From: CAYNTH01 sp964427055
GTDB taxonomy: Archaea; Aenigmatarchaeota; Aenigmatarchaeia; CG10238-14; SCSR01
Assembly (NCBI GenBank): GCA_964427055.1
Contig: CAYRSQ010000005.1
Coordinates: 1-30,232 of the forward strand
Length of the DNA: 30,232 bases
Direction of reading: 5' to 3'
The position numbers were made by a program, and so were the translations under genes. Position 1 is the first letter of the stretch. Each line of letters begins with the position of its first letter. The notes below the pieces were generated by a model. It saw only the letters and a list, made by a program, of their open reading frames with translations, searched no databases and had not been told where the DNA came from. Below, piece after piece: positions 7,828 through 14,534 of this stretch.

Positions 7828-8088
7828 ATGGTGAGAAAAGCCAAGAAGATACAAAAGAAGACTCCATCTGGTAGACATGTGATGAAGAGGGGCAGGAAGA
7901 AGCCGTCCAAACAGATATGTTCATCTTGCGGGGCTAAGCTGCATGGAGTACCCAAGGTCAGACCGAGTGACATGACCAAGATACCACCGTCAAAGAGAAC
8001 TCCTAACAGACCTTATAGGGGGAAGCTATGTAGCAGATGCATGCGTGAAACGTTAAAAAAGAAGGTAGGACAAATAATAAACAGGTGA
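7828..8088 (+). CDS. rpl34e: Large subunit ribosomal protein eL34
   Basis: An 86-residue, basic protein with two CxxC knuckles (CSSC near residue 31 and CSRC near residue 71) that form a zinc site, and the family pattern SKRTPNRPYRGKLCSRC. It is a 23S rRNA-binding protein specific to archaea and eukaryotes. It is separated from the upstream gene by 51 nt with its own TATA box and is followed 4 nt later by eL14. Cytidylate kinase often sits between eL34 and eL14 in archaea but is absent here. Confidence 0.95.
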   Translation: MVRKAKKIQKKTPSGRHVMKRGRKKPSKQICSSCGAKLHGVPKVRPSDMTKIPPSKRTPNRPYRGKLCSRCMRETLKKKVGQIINR

Positions 8089-8092
8089 GAAT

Positions 8093-8473
8093 ATGACTGT
8101 GTTTGAAATCGGAAGAGTCGCTATGAAGATAGCTGGAAGGGAGGCAGGCAATTTTTGCGTGGTGGTGAAACCCGCCGAATCCAAGAAGGATGAAAGGAAC
8201 TTCATCTTTGTGACTGGCCCTAAACAGCTGACTGGCATAAAGAGGAGGAAGTGCAATGTCGAGCACTTGAGGGCGACCGAACATACGCTTGAAATAAAGG
8301 AAGACGCCACTGACGAGGAAGTCATAGCAGCGTACGAAAAATCGGGCCTGTTGAAATTACTAGACCTGAAGAAGCCTTCAGCCGCCAAGATGAAAGGTAC
8401 GGAAGAGAAAGCGAAGAAATCGGCTAAGAAGAAGGAAGACAAGAAAACCGAAAAGAAGGAAAAATCAAAATGA
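8093..8473 (+). CDS. rpl14e: Large subunit ribosomal protein eL14
   Basis: This 126-residue product begins with the KOW/SH3-like domain typical of eL14 (FEIGRVAMKIAGREAGNFCVVV, then NFIFVTGPKQLTGIKRRKCN). The last ~30 residues are almost only K, E and A and are probably disordered. The AGGTGAGA leader overlaps the eL34 stop. It ends the operon and faces the HNH gene on the other strand with a 12-nt gap. Confidence 0.93.
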   Translation: MTVFEIGRVAMKIAGREAGNFCVVVKPAESKKDERNFIFVTGPKQLTGIKRRKCNVEHLRATEHTLEIKEDATDEEVIAAYEKSGLLKLLDLKKPSAAKMKGTEEKAKKSAKKKEDKKTEKKEKSK

Positions 8474-8485
8474 GCCCAGCTCTAA

Positions 8486-8806
8486 TTAACGGCTGGCTTT
8501 CTTGGAAGCATCTTTATAACAACTAGGGCAGAGCAATATTATATTGTCCCTCCTGTCATGCAAGGGTCTTTTCCTTCGGTCACCGTAGTACTTCTCGAAG
8601 CCGACTATATGCATGCCCTCGGTCTCCTTTTTTGGCATCGTCCTTCTCTTGATTTTTATGTGATGGACGATGATGCAATCGGGGTCAAACCTCTTCTTGC
8701 ACTGCTCGCACATCTTCTTCCCTTGCTTGATCACCCTCTTTGAGGGTTTTTTCTTGACTATCCTCTTCCGGATAATTATGACCCTCTTGGTGGAATAAGC
8801 TTTCAT
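8486..8806 (-). CDS. Small HNH-type zinc nuclease-like protein
   Basis: The 106-residue product has a very basic N-terminal 30 residues followed by a compact HNH/beta-beta-alpha-metal domain. It shows CEQCKKRF (zinc CxxC), IIVHHIK (histidine pair of the catalytic strand), and DNIILLCPSCYKDA (asparagine and second CxxC). The final histidine usual after the second CxxC is replaced by tyrosine, so it is uncertain whether cleavage activity persists. HNH domains of this kind occur in homing nucleases, restriction enzymes and repair proteins. No mobile-element ends or methyltransferase are nearby, so the role is open. Confidence 0.7.
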   Translation of the reverse strand: MKAYSTKRVIIIRKRIVKKKPSKRVIKQGKKMCEQCKKRFDPDCIIVHHIKIKRRTMPKKETEGMHIVGFEKYYGDRRKRPLHDRRDNIILLCPSCYKDASKKASR

Positions 8807-8831
8807 AGAATCAGATTGGTTTTTGTCGGAA

Positions 8832-9875
8832 TTAAATTTCTTTCAGGGTCACCTGATCAGGAGGAAGCGGCCTGTCTTCCATGTCTTCGGGTTCGTCAGG
8901 AACGACCTCTACCTTGACTATCCCCATTATGCCCTTTATCAGCCATGCTATGAGTACGATTAGAACGACTATTATTCCGATCAGTATGGAAATCGAGAAC
9001 CTCTCGCCCATTGAACCGGACACATCGTCAACAATCCCGACCGTTAACCCGGTTATGGAAGCAATGAATCTTCCTACTATTCCGAAGGATGCCCCCTCGG
9101 CCATCTCTCCGTCGGGAACAAGGTATGGCCCTGTCTTAGTAAGGTTTATGACTTCTCCCTGGAAGGGGTATTCTATAACAATCGATACGGTGCCGGATTC
9201 GGTCGTGGGTATTATGGTGAAGTTCTCGCTGACTGAACTATTGGAACCTACGAGGACTGTCTTGCTGAAATCGTCGATCTGCCACTCTTCAGGTATCACT
9301 GCCCTTACAGTGACGATCGTGTCTATGGGCGCGACGTTTTCCAGCCTGAACTCCAAGCTGAATGGTTTGCCGTCGTCGACGGTCTCGGGGATTATTATGT
9401 CCGAAATCCCTATGTGAGGGACGGTCTCGGTCTCACCGACCTTGAGCACAAAATAAGTGCTGTTGGAAACTTTCCTGAACGAATGTTGTTCCTGCCCCCT
9501 GACAACGACTATGCGATTACCTTCCTCCGCGCCTTCGGGGACGGTTATGGTCATCTCGAACTTCTCCGGCAGCCTCACCACGCCGACATCCGGATTCCAT
9601 CCCCTGACTATCATCACGTGCTCCCAGAACGAGGGGCTGAACTCTATTTCGTACGGGGTGCCGGCATATTCCAGTCCGAACATGTGAAGCCAATACATGC
9701 CAGTGACAGTTATCCCGCCATCCACGGTCACGCTCTCCCCCGGACTGACGGATACCTCGTCCGGCAGGCTTATCTCGAATGCATAATAATCTATCTTCGA
9801 TATCGCGGAAGGTACAGCGAACGAACTTACAATCATCATTGCGACCAAAAACAGGACAATCTTTCTTGAAACCAT
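8832..9875 (-). CDS. Secreted, membrane-anchored protein with Ig-like/NPCBM-type beta-sandwich repeats
   Basis: This 347-residue protein starts with a clear signal peptide (KIVLFLVAMMIVSSFAVPSA, cleavage near residue 25). The exported part is beta-rich, with two domains that look like archaeal Ig-like repeats (DEVSVSPGESVTVDGGITVTG and IIIPETVDDGKPFSLEFRLENV). It carries several N-glycosylation sequons (NST, NSS, NFT, NLT). A transmembrane helix (about 296-320) is followed by a short acidic, proline-rich cytoplasmic tail. It is probably a cell-surface protein; no enzymatic motif is visible. It is encoded singly, divergent from the small membrane protein at 10030. Confidence 0.75.
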   Translation of the reverse strand: MVSRKIVLFLVAMMIVSSFAVPSAISKIDYYAFEISLPDEVSVSPGESVTVDGGITVTGMYWLHMFGLEYAGTPYEIEFSPSFWEHVMIVRGWNPDVGVVRLPEKFEMTITVPEGAEEGNRIVVVRGQEQHSFRKVSNSTYFVLKVGETETVPHIGISDIIIPETVDDGKPFSLEFRLENVAPIDTIVTVRAVIPEEWQIDDFSKTVLVGSNSSVSENFTIIPTTESGTVSIVIEYPFQGEVINLTKTGPYLVPDGEMAEGASFGIVGRFIASITGLTVGIVDDVSGSMGERFSISILIGIIVVLIVLIAWLIKGIMGIVKVEVVPDEPEDMEDRPLPPDQVTLKEI

Positions 9876-10029
9876 TCACTACTCACTGATAATAGAGGTC
9901 ATGTTAAACTTTTATCTTGAACGCAAAAAGACTTATAACCATTGGGGCGGTTTTGACAGAAAATTTATAAACGTTACACGAAAGACGGTTTAAATTAAAA
10001 TTCTTTAATCCATATCCTCTAATAGTACC
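9876..10029. promoter_or_regulatory. Divergent promoter region
   Basis: This AT-rich 154-nt gap lies between divergently transcribed genes. Plus-strand boxes are ATTTATAAAC (9963-9972) and TTTAAATTAAA (9989-9999), the latter about 35 nt before the ATG at 10030. Minus-strand boxes include the complement of ACTTTTATC near 9909. I see no convincing RNA gene in it. Confidence 0.45.
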
Positions 10030-10299
10030 ATGAAAGACGCCATATCCGAACTCTTGAAGAAGTCATCCTCGGCACTGTCTGTATTCGCGCTGTCCATGGT
10101 GGAAGGAATTAACGTTCAGGGAGTGTTCTATCCGCTGGATTGGATGTTCTCCGTTCTCGATGCCTTGCTTTCAATTATCCGGCAGGCAGGCAGCTACATC
10201 TTGGGCGACGTGGTGTTCCTTGTCAACCTTGTCATACTGTTATCATCAGTTGCAGTGGTGTTGTCGGCCTACCTGAAGTATCTGGAAATCGGCAACTAA
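10030..10299 (+). CDS. Small membrane protein, function unknown
   Basis: The 89-residue product contains a long hydrophobic C-terminal helix (about 59-82, VVFLVNLVILLSSVAVVLSAYL) and an amphipathic, moderately hydrophobic N-terminal half. I do not recognise the family. Support for its reality is an upstream TATA box, codon use like that of its neighbours and position just ahead of cbf5 on the same strand, 39 nt apart. A short lineage-specific membrane protein is the best description. Confidence 0.5.
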   Translation: MKDAISELLKKSSSALSVFALSMVEGINVQGVFYPLDWMFSVLDALLSIIRQAGSYILGDVVFLVNLVILLSSVAVVLSAYLKYLEIGN

Positions 10300-10338
10300 T
10301 ATATCCTTGTCCGCATGATGTTTCTATAAAGTGATTTT

Positions 10339-11295
10339 ATGGATTGGTTAGTCAGGTCTGATATCGAAGATACAAATGACCTTTACGGGAAAAGGCCGGA
10401 CGAGAGAAGCATAGTGGAACTGATAAAATCGAGCGTTGTCCTGGTCGACAAGCACAGCGGCCCCACATCACATCAGGTCACCGCATGGGTCGGCGACATA
10501 TTCGGCGCCGAGAAGACGGGGCACGCCGGGACACTCGACCCTGGGGTATCAGGCGTCCTTCCGGTAGCGCTCGGCGATGCGACAAAGGCTATGCCCGTGT
10601 TGATGGGACTTGTGAAGGAATATGTAGGAGTGATGCACATCCACAAGGATGTTCCGGAGGATGTCATAAGGTCCACTGTCAATGACAAGTTCATCGGAAC
10701 TATAAGCCAAGTTCCCCCGGTCAAGTCGGCCGTCTCCAGGAAACAGAGGGAGCGTGAAATCTACGTGTTGGATGTACTCGAAATCAAGGGGCGGGATGTA
10801 CTTTTCAGAGTGGAGTGCGAAGCAGGCACCTACATAAGGAAGCTCTGCCACGACATTGGAAAGGAATTGGGAACAGGAGCGCACATGACTGCGCTCAGGA
10901 GGATAAGAGCAGGCGGTTTCAGGGAATATGAGACACATTCCATGATTGACGTGAGGGACGCATTCGAGACATGGAGAGAGACCGGAGATGAGAAGGCGTT
11001 GAGGGTGATCCTCATACCAACCGAATACGCGATATTGCATGTCAAGAGAGTTTTTGTGAAGGACTCTGCCGTGGATGCCATATCGCACGGCGCGCCTGTC
11101 TATGTCGCTGGTATAACAAGGATACAACCTGACATAAAAAAGGGAGAGACCGTCGCTGTCTACACGTTGAAAGAGGAACTGATCTGCCTTGGCATAGCAA
11201 AGATGACGAGCGACGAGATGATCAAATCTAAGAAAGGAACCGCTGTAAGGACTGACAGAGTATTCATGGAAAAGGCTACATATCCTAAAGACTAG
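10339..11295 (+). CDS. cbf5: H/ACA RNP pseudouridine synthase Cbf5 (TruB family)
   Basis: Cbf5 is the catalytic subunit of archaeal H/ACA guide RNPs that convert uridine to pseudouridine in rRNA, and it can also make Psi55 in tRNA. The 318-residue length fits archaeal Cbf5. The catalytic loop GHAGTLDPGVSGVL contains the nucleophilic Asp67. CEAGTYIRKLCHDIG (about 165-179) is the TruB-family motif, and the C-terminal ~80 residues form the PUA domain that binds the ACA box. AGTGATT at 10330-10336 is the leader. A candidate H/ACA guide RNA lies in the same window at 28419. Its stop codon overlaps the stop of the convergent acidic gene. Confidence 0.96.
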   Translation: MDWLVRSDIEDTNDLYGKRPDERSIVELIKSSVVLVDKHSGPTSHQVTAWVGDIFGAEKTGHAGTLDPGVSGVLPVALGDATKAMPVLMGLVKEYVGVMHIHKDVPEDVIRSTVNDKFIGTISQVPPVKSAVSRKQREREIYVLDVLEIKGRDVLFRVECEAGTYIRKLCHDIGKELGTGAHMTALRRIRAGGFREYETHSMIDVRDAFETWRETGDEKALRVILIPTEYAILHVKRVFVKDSAVDAISHGAPVYVAGITRIQPDIKKGETVAVYTLKEELICLGIAKMTSDEMIKSKKGTAVRTDRVFMEKATYPKD

Positions 11296-11612
11296 TCTTC
11301 CTCTTCGGAATCAGTCGTATCTTCTTTGTTCAGTTCTTCCTCAATCTCAGGGTAAGGTTCTTCCCCTTTATCTTCCTCTTTCTCTATGTTCATTCCTTCG
11401 GACACTTCAGCGTCACCTTCTGACACTTCGCGCCCCGTTTCCTGTTCTTCCCATTCTTCTTCAAGTTCCTCTGCGACGTCTACCCCTGGAGCAACCTCCG
11501 GGTCTATCTCGTTCCCGGGGATCTCGTCTGATATCTCCAGTTCGGCTCTGTCTTCCTCTTGGTCAACGACATCTTCCCTAAGTTCCTTGAGTTTCTTTTC
11601 CCTTTCCGACAT
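11292..11612 (-). CDS. Small acidic low-complexity protein, function unknown
   Basis: The product is 106 residues. A short basic start (MSEREKKLKELRED) is followed by a chain dominated by E and D with few hydrophobic residues, ending in ...SEEED. It is probably disordered and I do not recognise it. ATG 11612 is preferred over 11630 because a minus-strand TATA box (AATTTAAC, 11637-11644) is 28 nt upstream, consistent with a leaderless mRNA. Its stop codon overlaps that of cbf5 on the opposite strand. It may be an acidic chaperone-like or nucleic-acid-mimic protein, but that is a guess. Confidence 0.5.
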   Translation of the reverse strand: MSEREKKLKELREDVVDQEEDRAELEISDEIPGNEIDPEVAPGVDVAEELEEEWEEQETGREVSEGDAEVSEGMNIEKEEDKGEEPYPEIEEELNKEDTTDSEEED

Positions 11613-11672
11613 GAGAATAAATATGCACATCCATTGTTAAATTAGTTGACGCCGGAGATACGTCTGAGAAAA

Positions 11673-11680
11673 ACTTAAAT
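11673..11680 (+). promoter_or_regulatory. TATA box of the OB-fold gene
   Basis: ACTTAAAT is centred about 28 nt before the ATG at 11705, the spacing expected for a leaderless transcript. It is back-to-back with the minus-strand promoter of the acidic gene. Confidence 0.55.
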
Positions 11681-11704
11681 CTCATCGAATCCTTAGTTGT
11701 TTGT

Positions 11705-11998
11705 ATGAAAATATCAGAAATCCAGAAAGGGATGAGCAGCGTTTCCGTGGAAGGGAAAGTCATAGACATTTCCGAAGTGAGGGAAGTCAACACCAGATAC
11801 GGGAAGAAGCAGGTTGCAGACGCCCAGATAGATGACGGCAGCGGGGAGATAAAATTAACTCTATGGGAAAACCAGATAGAGAGCGTCAAGATCGGAGATA
11901 AAGTTACAGTCACCGGCGCCTACATCACAGAATTCAGGAATGTCATGCAGCTGAACATACCACGTTCCGGGAAGTTGGAAATTCAGGGAAAGGAATAA
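11705..11998 (+). CDS. Single OB-fold nucleic-acid-binding protein (RPA/SSB-like)
   Basis: The 97-residue product is essentially one OB fold: VSVEGKVIDISEVREVNTRYGKKQVADAQIDDGSGEIKLTLWENQ and then IGDKVTVTGAYI. This is the pattern of archaeal single-stranded DNA-binding proteins and RPA DNA-binding domains. It lacks the zinc finger or acidic tail of larger SSBs. The likely role is ssDNA or RNA binding in replication or repair. No trimerisation partner is next to it. It is encoded singly between divergent and tRNA genes. Confidence 0.8.
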   Translation: MKISEIQKGMSSVSVEGKVIDISEVREVNTRYGKKQVADAQIDDGSGEIKLTLWENQIESVKIGDKVTVTGAYITEFRNVMQLNIPRSGKLEIQGKE

Positions 11999-12066
11999 AG
12001 GATTGTTCTACTAAAACGCTTTAATAGCATATCTTTTAGTATTAGTTTTGGGAATATTTGTTCAAA

Positions 12067-12236
12067 GCCGAGGTCGCATAATCCGGTAGTGCACTGGTCT
12101 TGAATCCCGATGATAACATGGCTTGACTCTGATGTTCGCGGGTAAAACCGTGGGCCATGATGAGTTGGAGGTGGATTGAGGATTCGCAAGAAAACCAGCG
12201 CCCTTGGGCATATGGGTTCAAATCCCATCCTCGGCG
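12067..12236 (+). tRNA. tRNA-Ser (anticodon UGA) with 88-nt intron
   Basis: Exons 12067-12104 and 12193-12236 form an 82-nt class II tRNA. The acceptor stem is GCCGAGG/CCTCGGC with discriminator G (typical of serine), the anticodon stem is CTGGT/ACCAG, the loop is CTTGAA+A (anticodon TGA), the long variable arm is GCCC-TT-GGGC, and the T-arm is ATGGG/CCCAT. The intron lies at the canonical 37/38 site. Its splice site forms a bulge-helix-bulge: the exon CTTG pairs with intron CAAG (12187-12190), flanked by 3-nt bulges AAT and AAA. The inner helix is weak, so this is a relaxed motif. Confidence 0.95.
12105..12192 (+). ncRNA. tRNA-Ser intron, candidate C/D-box guide sRNA
   Basis: Within the intron are box C-like ATGATAA (12110-12116), box D' CTGA (12129-12132), a perfect box C' ATGATGA (12157-12163) and box D-like TTGA (12176-12179). 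Both C-D' and C'-D spacers are exactly 12 nt, the usual archaeal guide length. The first spacer contains TGGCTTGAC, complementary to 9 nt of the 16S gene (30055-30063). Archaeal tRNA-Trp introns are known to be C/D guides; a tRNA-Ser example would be analogous. One mismatch in each of boxes C and D and the 24-nt D'-C' gap keep this uncertain. Confidence 0.5.
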
Positions 12237-12262
12237 CTAACCGAACGAGCGCTCACCATCAG

Positions 12263-12271
12263 TTTTAATAT
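12263..12271 (+). promoter_or_regulatory. TATA box of the MscS-like gene
   Basis: TTTTAATAT would place the start site near 12293, about 9 nt before the ATG at 12302, after the end of the tRNA-Ser gene. Confidence 0.45.
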
Positions 12272-12301
12272 CGGAAAACCAATTCTATTGTAGGTAATAG
12301 A

Positions 12302-12937
12302 ATGAACGAATATGTTGACAGTTTGACGGAACCTGTTCAATTGATTATCAACCAGGCCATCCTACTGTTCCCCAACCTCGTGATATCGATACTACTGTTG
12401 GGAGTCGGATGGATACTGGGCGCTATCGCCGGCAGGGTGATGAAAGAACTCCTAGTCAGATTCAAGATAGACTATTACATATCCAAAAGAACCAACATGT
12501 TCAAAATCAGCGACATATTCCCGGTAATAATAGAATGGATGTTCTACTTGGTCTTCATACAGGCCGCTGTACAGACACTGGGCATCACTGCACTGGTGGA
12601 ATTCGTCGACATGATACTAGGATTCATACCAGGACTGATAGAAGCGATAATCATAGTAATACTCGGTTACGTATTCGCAGAATACGTCAAGAATGAATTC
12701 GAAAAGACCAAGATAGCGTACTCCGAATTCATGAGCAGGATAATATTCTGGCTGATAACGTACATATCGGTCGCGCTGGCATTGCCTTTGATAGGGATCG
12801 ATGCAACCATAGTGAACAGCATACTGCTGATAATCATGGGCTCGTTCGGCCTGGGATTGGCAATAGCGATAGGCCTAGGCCTCAAAGACGTGATCAGAGA
12901 CATAGCAAAGAAGAAGTCGAAATCTTTGATGAAGTAG
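12302..12937 (+). CDS. MscS-related integral membrane protein (conserved TM helix family)
   Basis: The 211-residue protein has about four transmembrane segments (around 25-45, 70-95, 100-125 and 140-195). It carries two copies of the glycine-rich 'conserved TM helix' seen in MscS-type channels: FIPGLIEAIIIVILGYVFAEYV and GSFGLGLAIAIGLGLKDVIRDI. It lacks the cytoplasmic beta and vestibule domains of full MscS, so it may be a minimal mechanosensitive or osmotic channel relative rather than a canonical MscS. It is followed by a T-rich terminator and encoded alone between two tRNA genes. Confidence 0.75.
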   Translation: MNEYVDSLTEPVQLIINQAILLFPNLVISILLLGVGWILGAIAGRVMKELLVRFKIDYYISKRTNMFKISDIFPVIIEWMFYLVFIQAAVQTLGITALVEFVDMILGFIPGLIEAIIIVILGYVFAEYVKNEFEKTKIAYSEFMSRIIFWLITYISVALALPLIGIDATIVNSILLIIMGSFGLGLAIAIGLGLKDVIRDIAKKKSKSLMK

Positions 12938-12981
12938 GCTCGCGACACTTAAACAGGGAACCATTCGATTATTCACTTAAG

Positions 12982-12998
12982 CTTTTTCTTCTTTTTTT
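12982..12998 (+). terminator. T-rich terminator after MscS-like gene
   Basis: The sequence contains T5 and T7 runs separated by CTTC about 45 nt after the stop codon. Oligo-T tracts without a hairpin are the usual intrinsic terminators of archaea. The position just before the next tRNA promoter fits. Confidence 0.55.
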
Positions 12999-13024
12999 CA
13001 CTTAATTAGAATAACGTATCAAAA

Positions 13025-13098
13025 GCGGTTGTGATCCAGCCTGGTTAAGATTCGAGCTTCCCAAGCTCGTCACGCGGGTTCAAATCCCGCCAGCCGCA
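13025..13098 (+). tRNA. tRNA-Gly (anticodon CCC)
   Basis: This 74-nt cloverleaf shares the acceptor stem (GCGGTTG/CAGCCGC) and most of its body with the tRNA-Gly(UCC) at 620. The anticodon stem CGAGC/GCTCG encloses loop TTCCCAA (anticodon CCC). The T-arm is GCGGG-TTCAAAT-CCCGC and the discriminator is A. No intron. Its last 19 nt lie antisense to the end of the GNAT gene. Confidence 0.97.
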
Positions 13099-13592
13099 CT
13101 TCTCCTTTTTCTTACCATCTTGCAGAATCTCCTGTCCAATTTGAACCCGTTTTTCTCGAAAATCTTAAGCGAAGGATTGTCCTCCTCGTGCATGACGACC
13201 ATGTCAGCATCAGACCTCTTAACTAGGTCGGCGACCAGCGCACTGCCTATTCCCATCCTTCTGTATCCGGGGCTCACGAATATCCCGACAAGGTCCGACG
13301 GCTCCCTCAACCAGCAGACACCGACTACATTTCCACCGACGATGGCCACCGAAGCCGTGTATCGTATTGGTGACCTTCCGAGGAAAAGACTCATGAAAAG
13401 GCATGTCTTCTGATAAAAGTGATTAAGGAAACCCTGAAATGACATGTCTCTCCTCACGAACACGCTGTCTCCGGTGAATGCGCCCTCCTCAGTCTCCTTG
13501 AGTCCGCCAAGCTTGAAGAAGTCCATCGGCTTGATTCCACGGACAGCGTAGTCGACTCTTCCATCATCCCGCATTTCAGCATCGTTTTCCAT
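13080..13592 (-). CDS. GNAT-family N-acetyltransferase
   Basis: The 170-residue product (from ATG 13592) carries the acetyl-CoA-binding motif A, VGIFVSPGYRRMGIGSALVADL, with the RxxGxG core. It also has the motif B-like NPSLKIFEKNGFK. The substrate cannot be named; ribosomal protein, small-molecule and N-terminal acetyltransferases share this fold. A start at 13634 is possible, but GGTGAT lies just upstream of 13592, which decides for the shorter form. The stop codon and last six codons overlap the 3' end of tRNA-Gly(CCC) on the other strand, an unusually tight arrangement. Confidence 0.85.
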   Translation of the reverse strand: MENDAEMRDDGRVDYAVRGIKPMDFFKLGGLKETEEGAFTGDSVFVRRDMSFQGFLNHFYQKTCLFMSLFLGRSPIRYTASVAIVGGNVVGVCWLREPSDLVGIFVSPGYRRMGIGSALVADLVKRSDADMVVMHEEDNPSLKIFEKNGFKLDRRFCKMVRKRRSAAGGI

Positions 13593-13666
13593 ACAATCAC
13601 CGACAACCGGTTTATTTGTATAAGACAGCCACATATATTTAATTGTTGGTTGAATGACCGAAAATT

Positions 13667-13677
13667 AAATTTAAAAA
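13667..13677 (+). promoter_or_regulatory. Promoter of the eL18-rpoK operon
   Basis: AAATTTAAAAA would give a start site near 13698 and a leader of about 29 nt with GGTG at 13718 ahead of the eL18 ATG. It is the strongest AT box in the divergent gap with the GNAT gene. Confidence 0.5.
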
Positions 13678-13726
13678 CATATAAACACTAGAATTCTTAT
13701 TATTGTTTCGGAAACACGGTGCGTTT

Positions 13727-14080
13727 ATGGTCAAGAGAACGGGTCCAAGCGAGAGGCAGAAGAAGGAACTCATAGTCAGACTCGAGAGGACGAAGGTTCC
13801 TATATGGAAAGACGTATCCGAGAAGCTCGCGTCACCGAGGAGGCAAAAAGCCGAGGTCAACGTGAAGAGAATAAACAGAAACGCCGAAGACGGGGAGACT
13901 ATCGTCGTACCGGGAACCGTGATGGGCGACGGGAACATGGAAAAGACCGTCAATGTGGCGGCGTGGAAGATCACGCCCCTTGCGGAAGAGAAGATAAAGA
14001 AAGCCAAGGGGGCTGTCATGACTATAGACGAACTTTTTGAGAAGAACCCGAAGGGTTCTAACGTGAGAATCATGGTGTGA
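13727..14080 (+). CDS. rpl18e: Large subunit ribosomal protein eL18
   Basis: A 117-residue protein of usual archaeal length, with the segments KRTGPSERQKKELIVRLERT and VVPGTVMGDGNMEKTVNVAAWK, which are diagnostic of eL18. It is homologous to the uL15 fold and binds 23S rRNA. ATG 13727 is chosen over the upstream TTG (13703) because it gives the conserved start and has GGTG before it. It heads the eL18-uL13-uS9-rpoN-rpoK cluster conserved across euryarchaea. Confidence 0.95.
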   Translation: MVKRTGPSERQKKELIVRLERTKVPIWKDVSEKLASPRRQKAEVNVKRINRNAEDGETIVVPGTVMGDGNMEKTVNVAAWKITPLAEEKIKKAKGAVMTIDELFEKNPKGSNVRIMV

Positions 14081-14082
14081 TT

Positions 14083-14511
14083 ATGATAGTTTACGACGCG
14101 GATGGCCAGATACTTGGAAGACTTAGTTCCGTAGTTGCGAAACAGCTTCTCGAGGGGGAGAAGATTGAGATCGTGAACATTGAGAAAGTAGTCATTTCAG
14201 GAAACAAGAAGGAGAGAGTGGAACATTACCAGAAACGCGTCGAAAGGGGAGACCCGCATAAAGGACCATTTTTTCCTAGAACCCCTGTTGGAATCTTCAA
14301 GAGGGCTGTCAGAGGTATGCTTCCAATTAAAAAGCCAAAGGGCAGGGACGCGTTCAAAAACCTGAAGGCTCACGTAGGAGTCCCGGATCACCTCAAGGGC
14401 AAGACTCCGCAGAGGGTGGAAGCCGCAGAAGCATCGAGATTATCAACTAATACGATAAGCATTGGCAAACTTTCGATTGCACTGGGATCCAAGAAAAGAT
14501 GGGAAGATTGA
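14083..14511 (+). CDS. rpl13: Large subunit ribosomal protein uL13
   Basis: This 142-residue product opens with IVYDADGQILGRLSSVVAKQLLEG and contains HYQKRVERGDPHKGPFFPRTP and VRGMLPIKKPKGRDAFKNL, all uL13 hallmarks. uL13 is an early assembly protein of the large subunit. The start at ATG 14083 follows the GGTGTGA overlapping the eL18 stop; a GTG at 14077 is a less likely alternative. Confidence 0.95.
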   Translation: MIVYDADGQILGRLSSVVAKQLLEGEKIEIVNIEKVVISGNKKERVEHYQKRVERGDPHKGPFFPRTPVGIFKRAVRGMLPIKKPKGRDAFKNLKAHVGVPDHLKGKTPQRVEAAEASRLSTNTISIGKLSIALGSKKRWED

Positions 14512-14534
14512 AATTATACCAAAAGTAAAGTGAT

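Noticed and set aside
12164..12175. Second guide of the tRNA-Ser intron targeting 16S 29288-29294
   Set aside because: Only 7 contiguous pairs; a match of this length is expected by chance in 1.5 kb.
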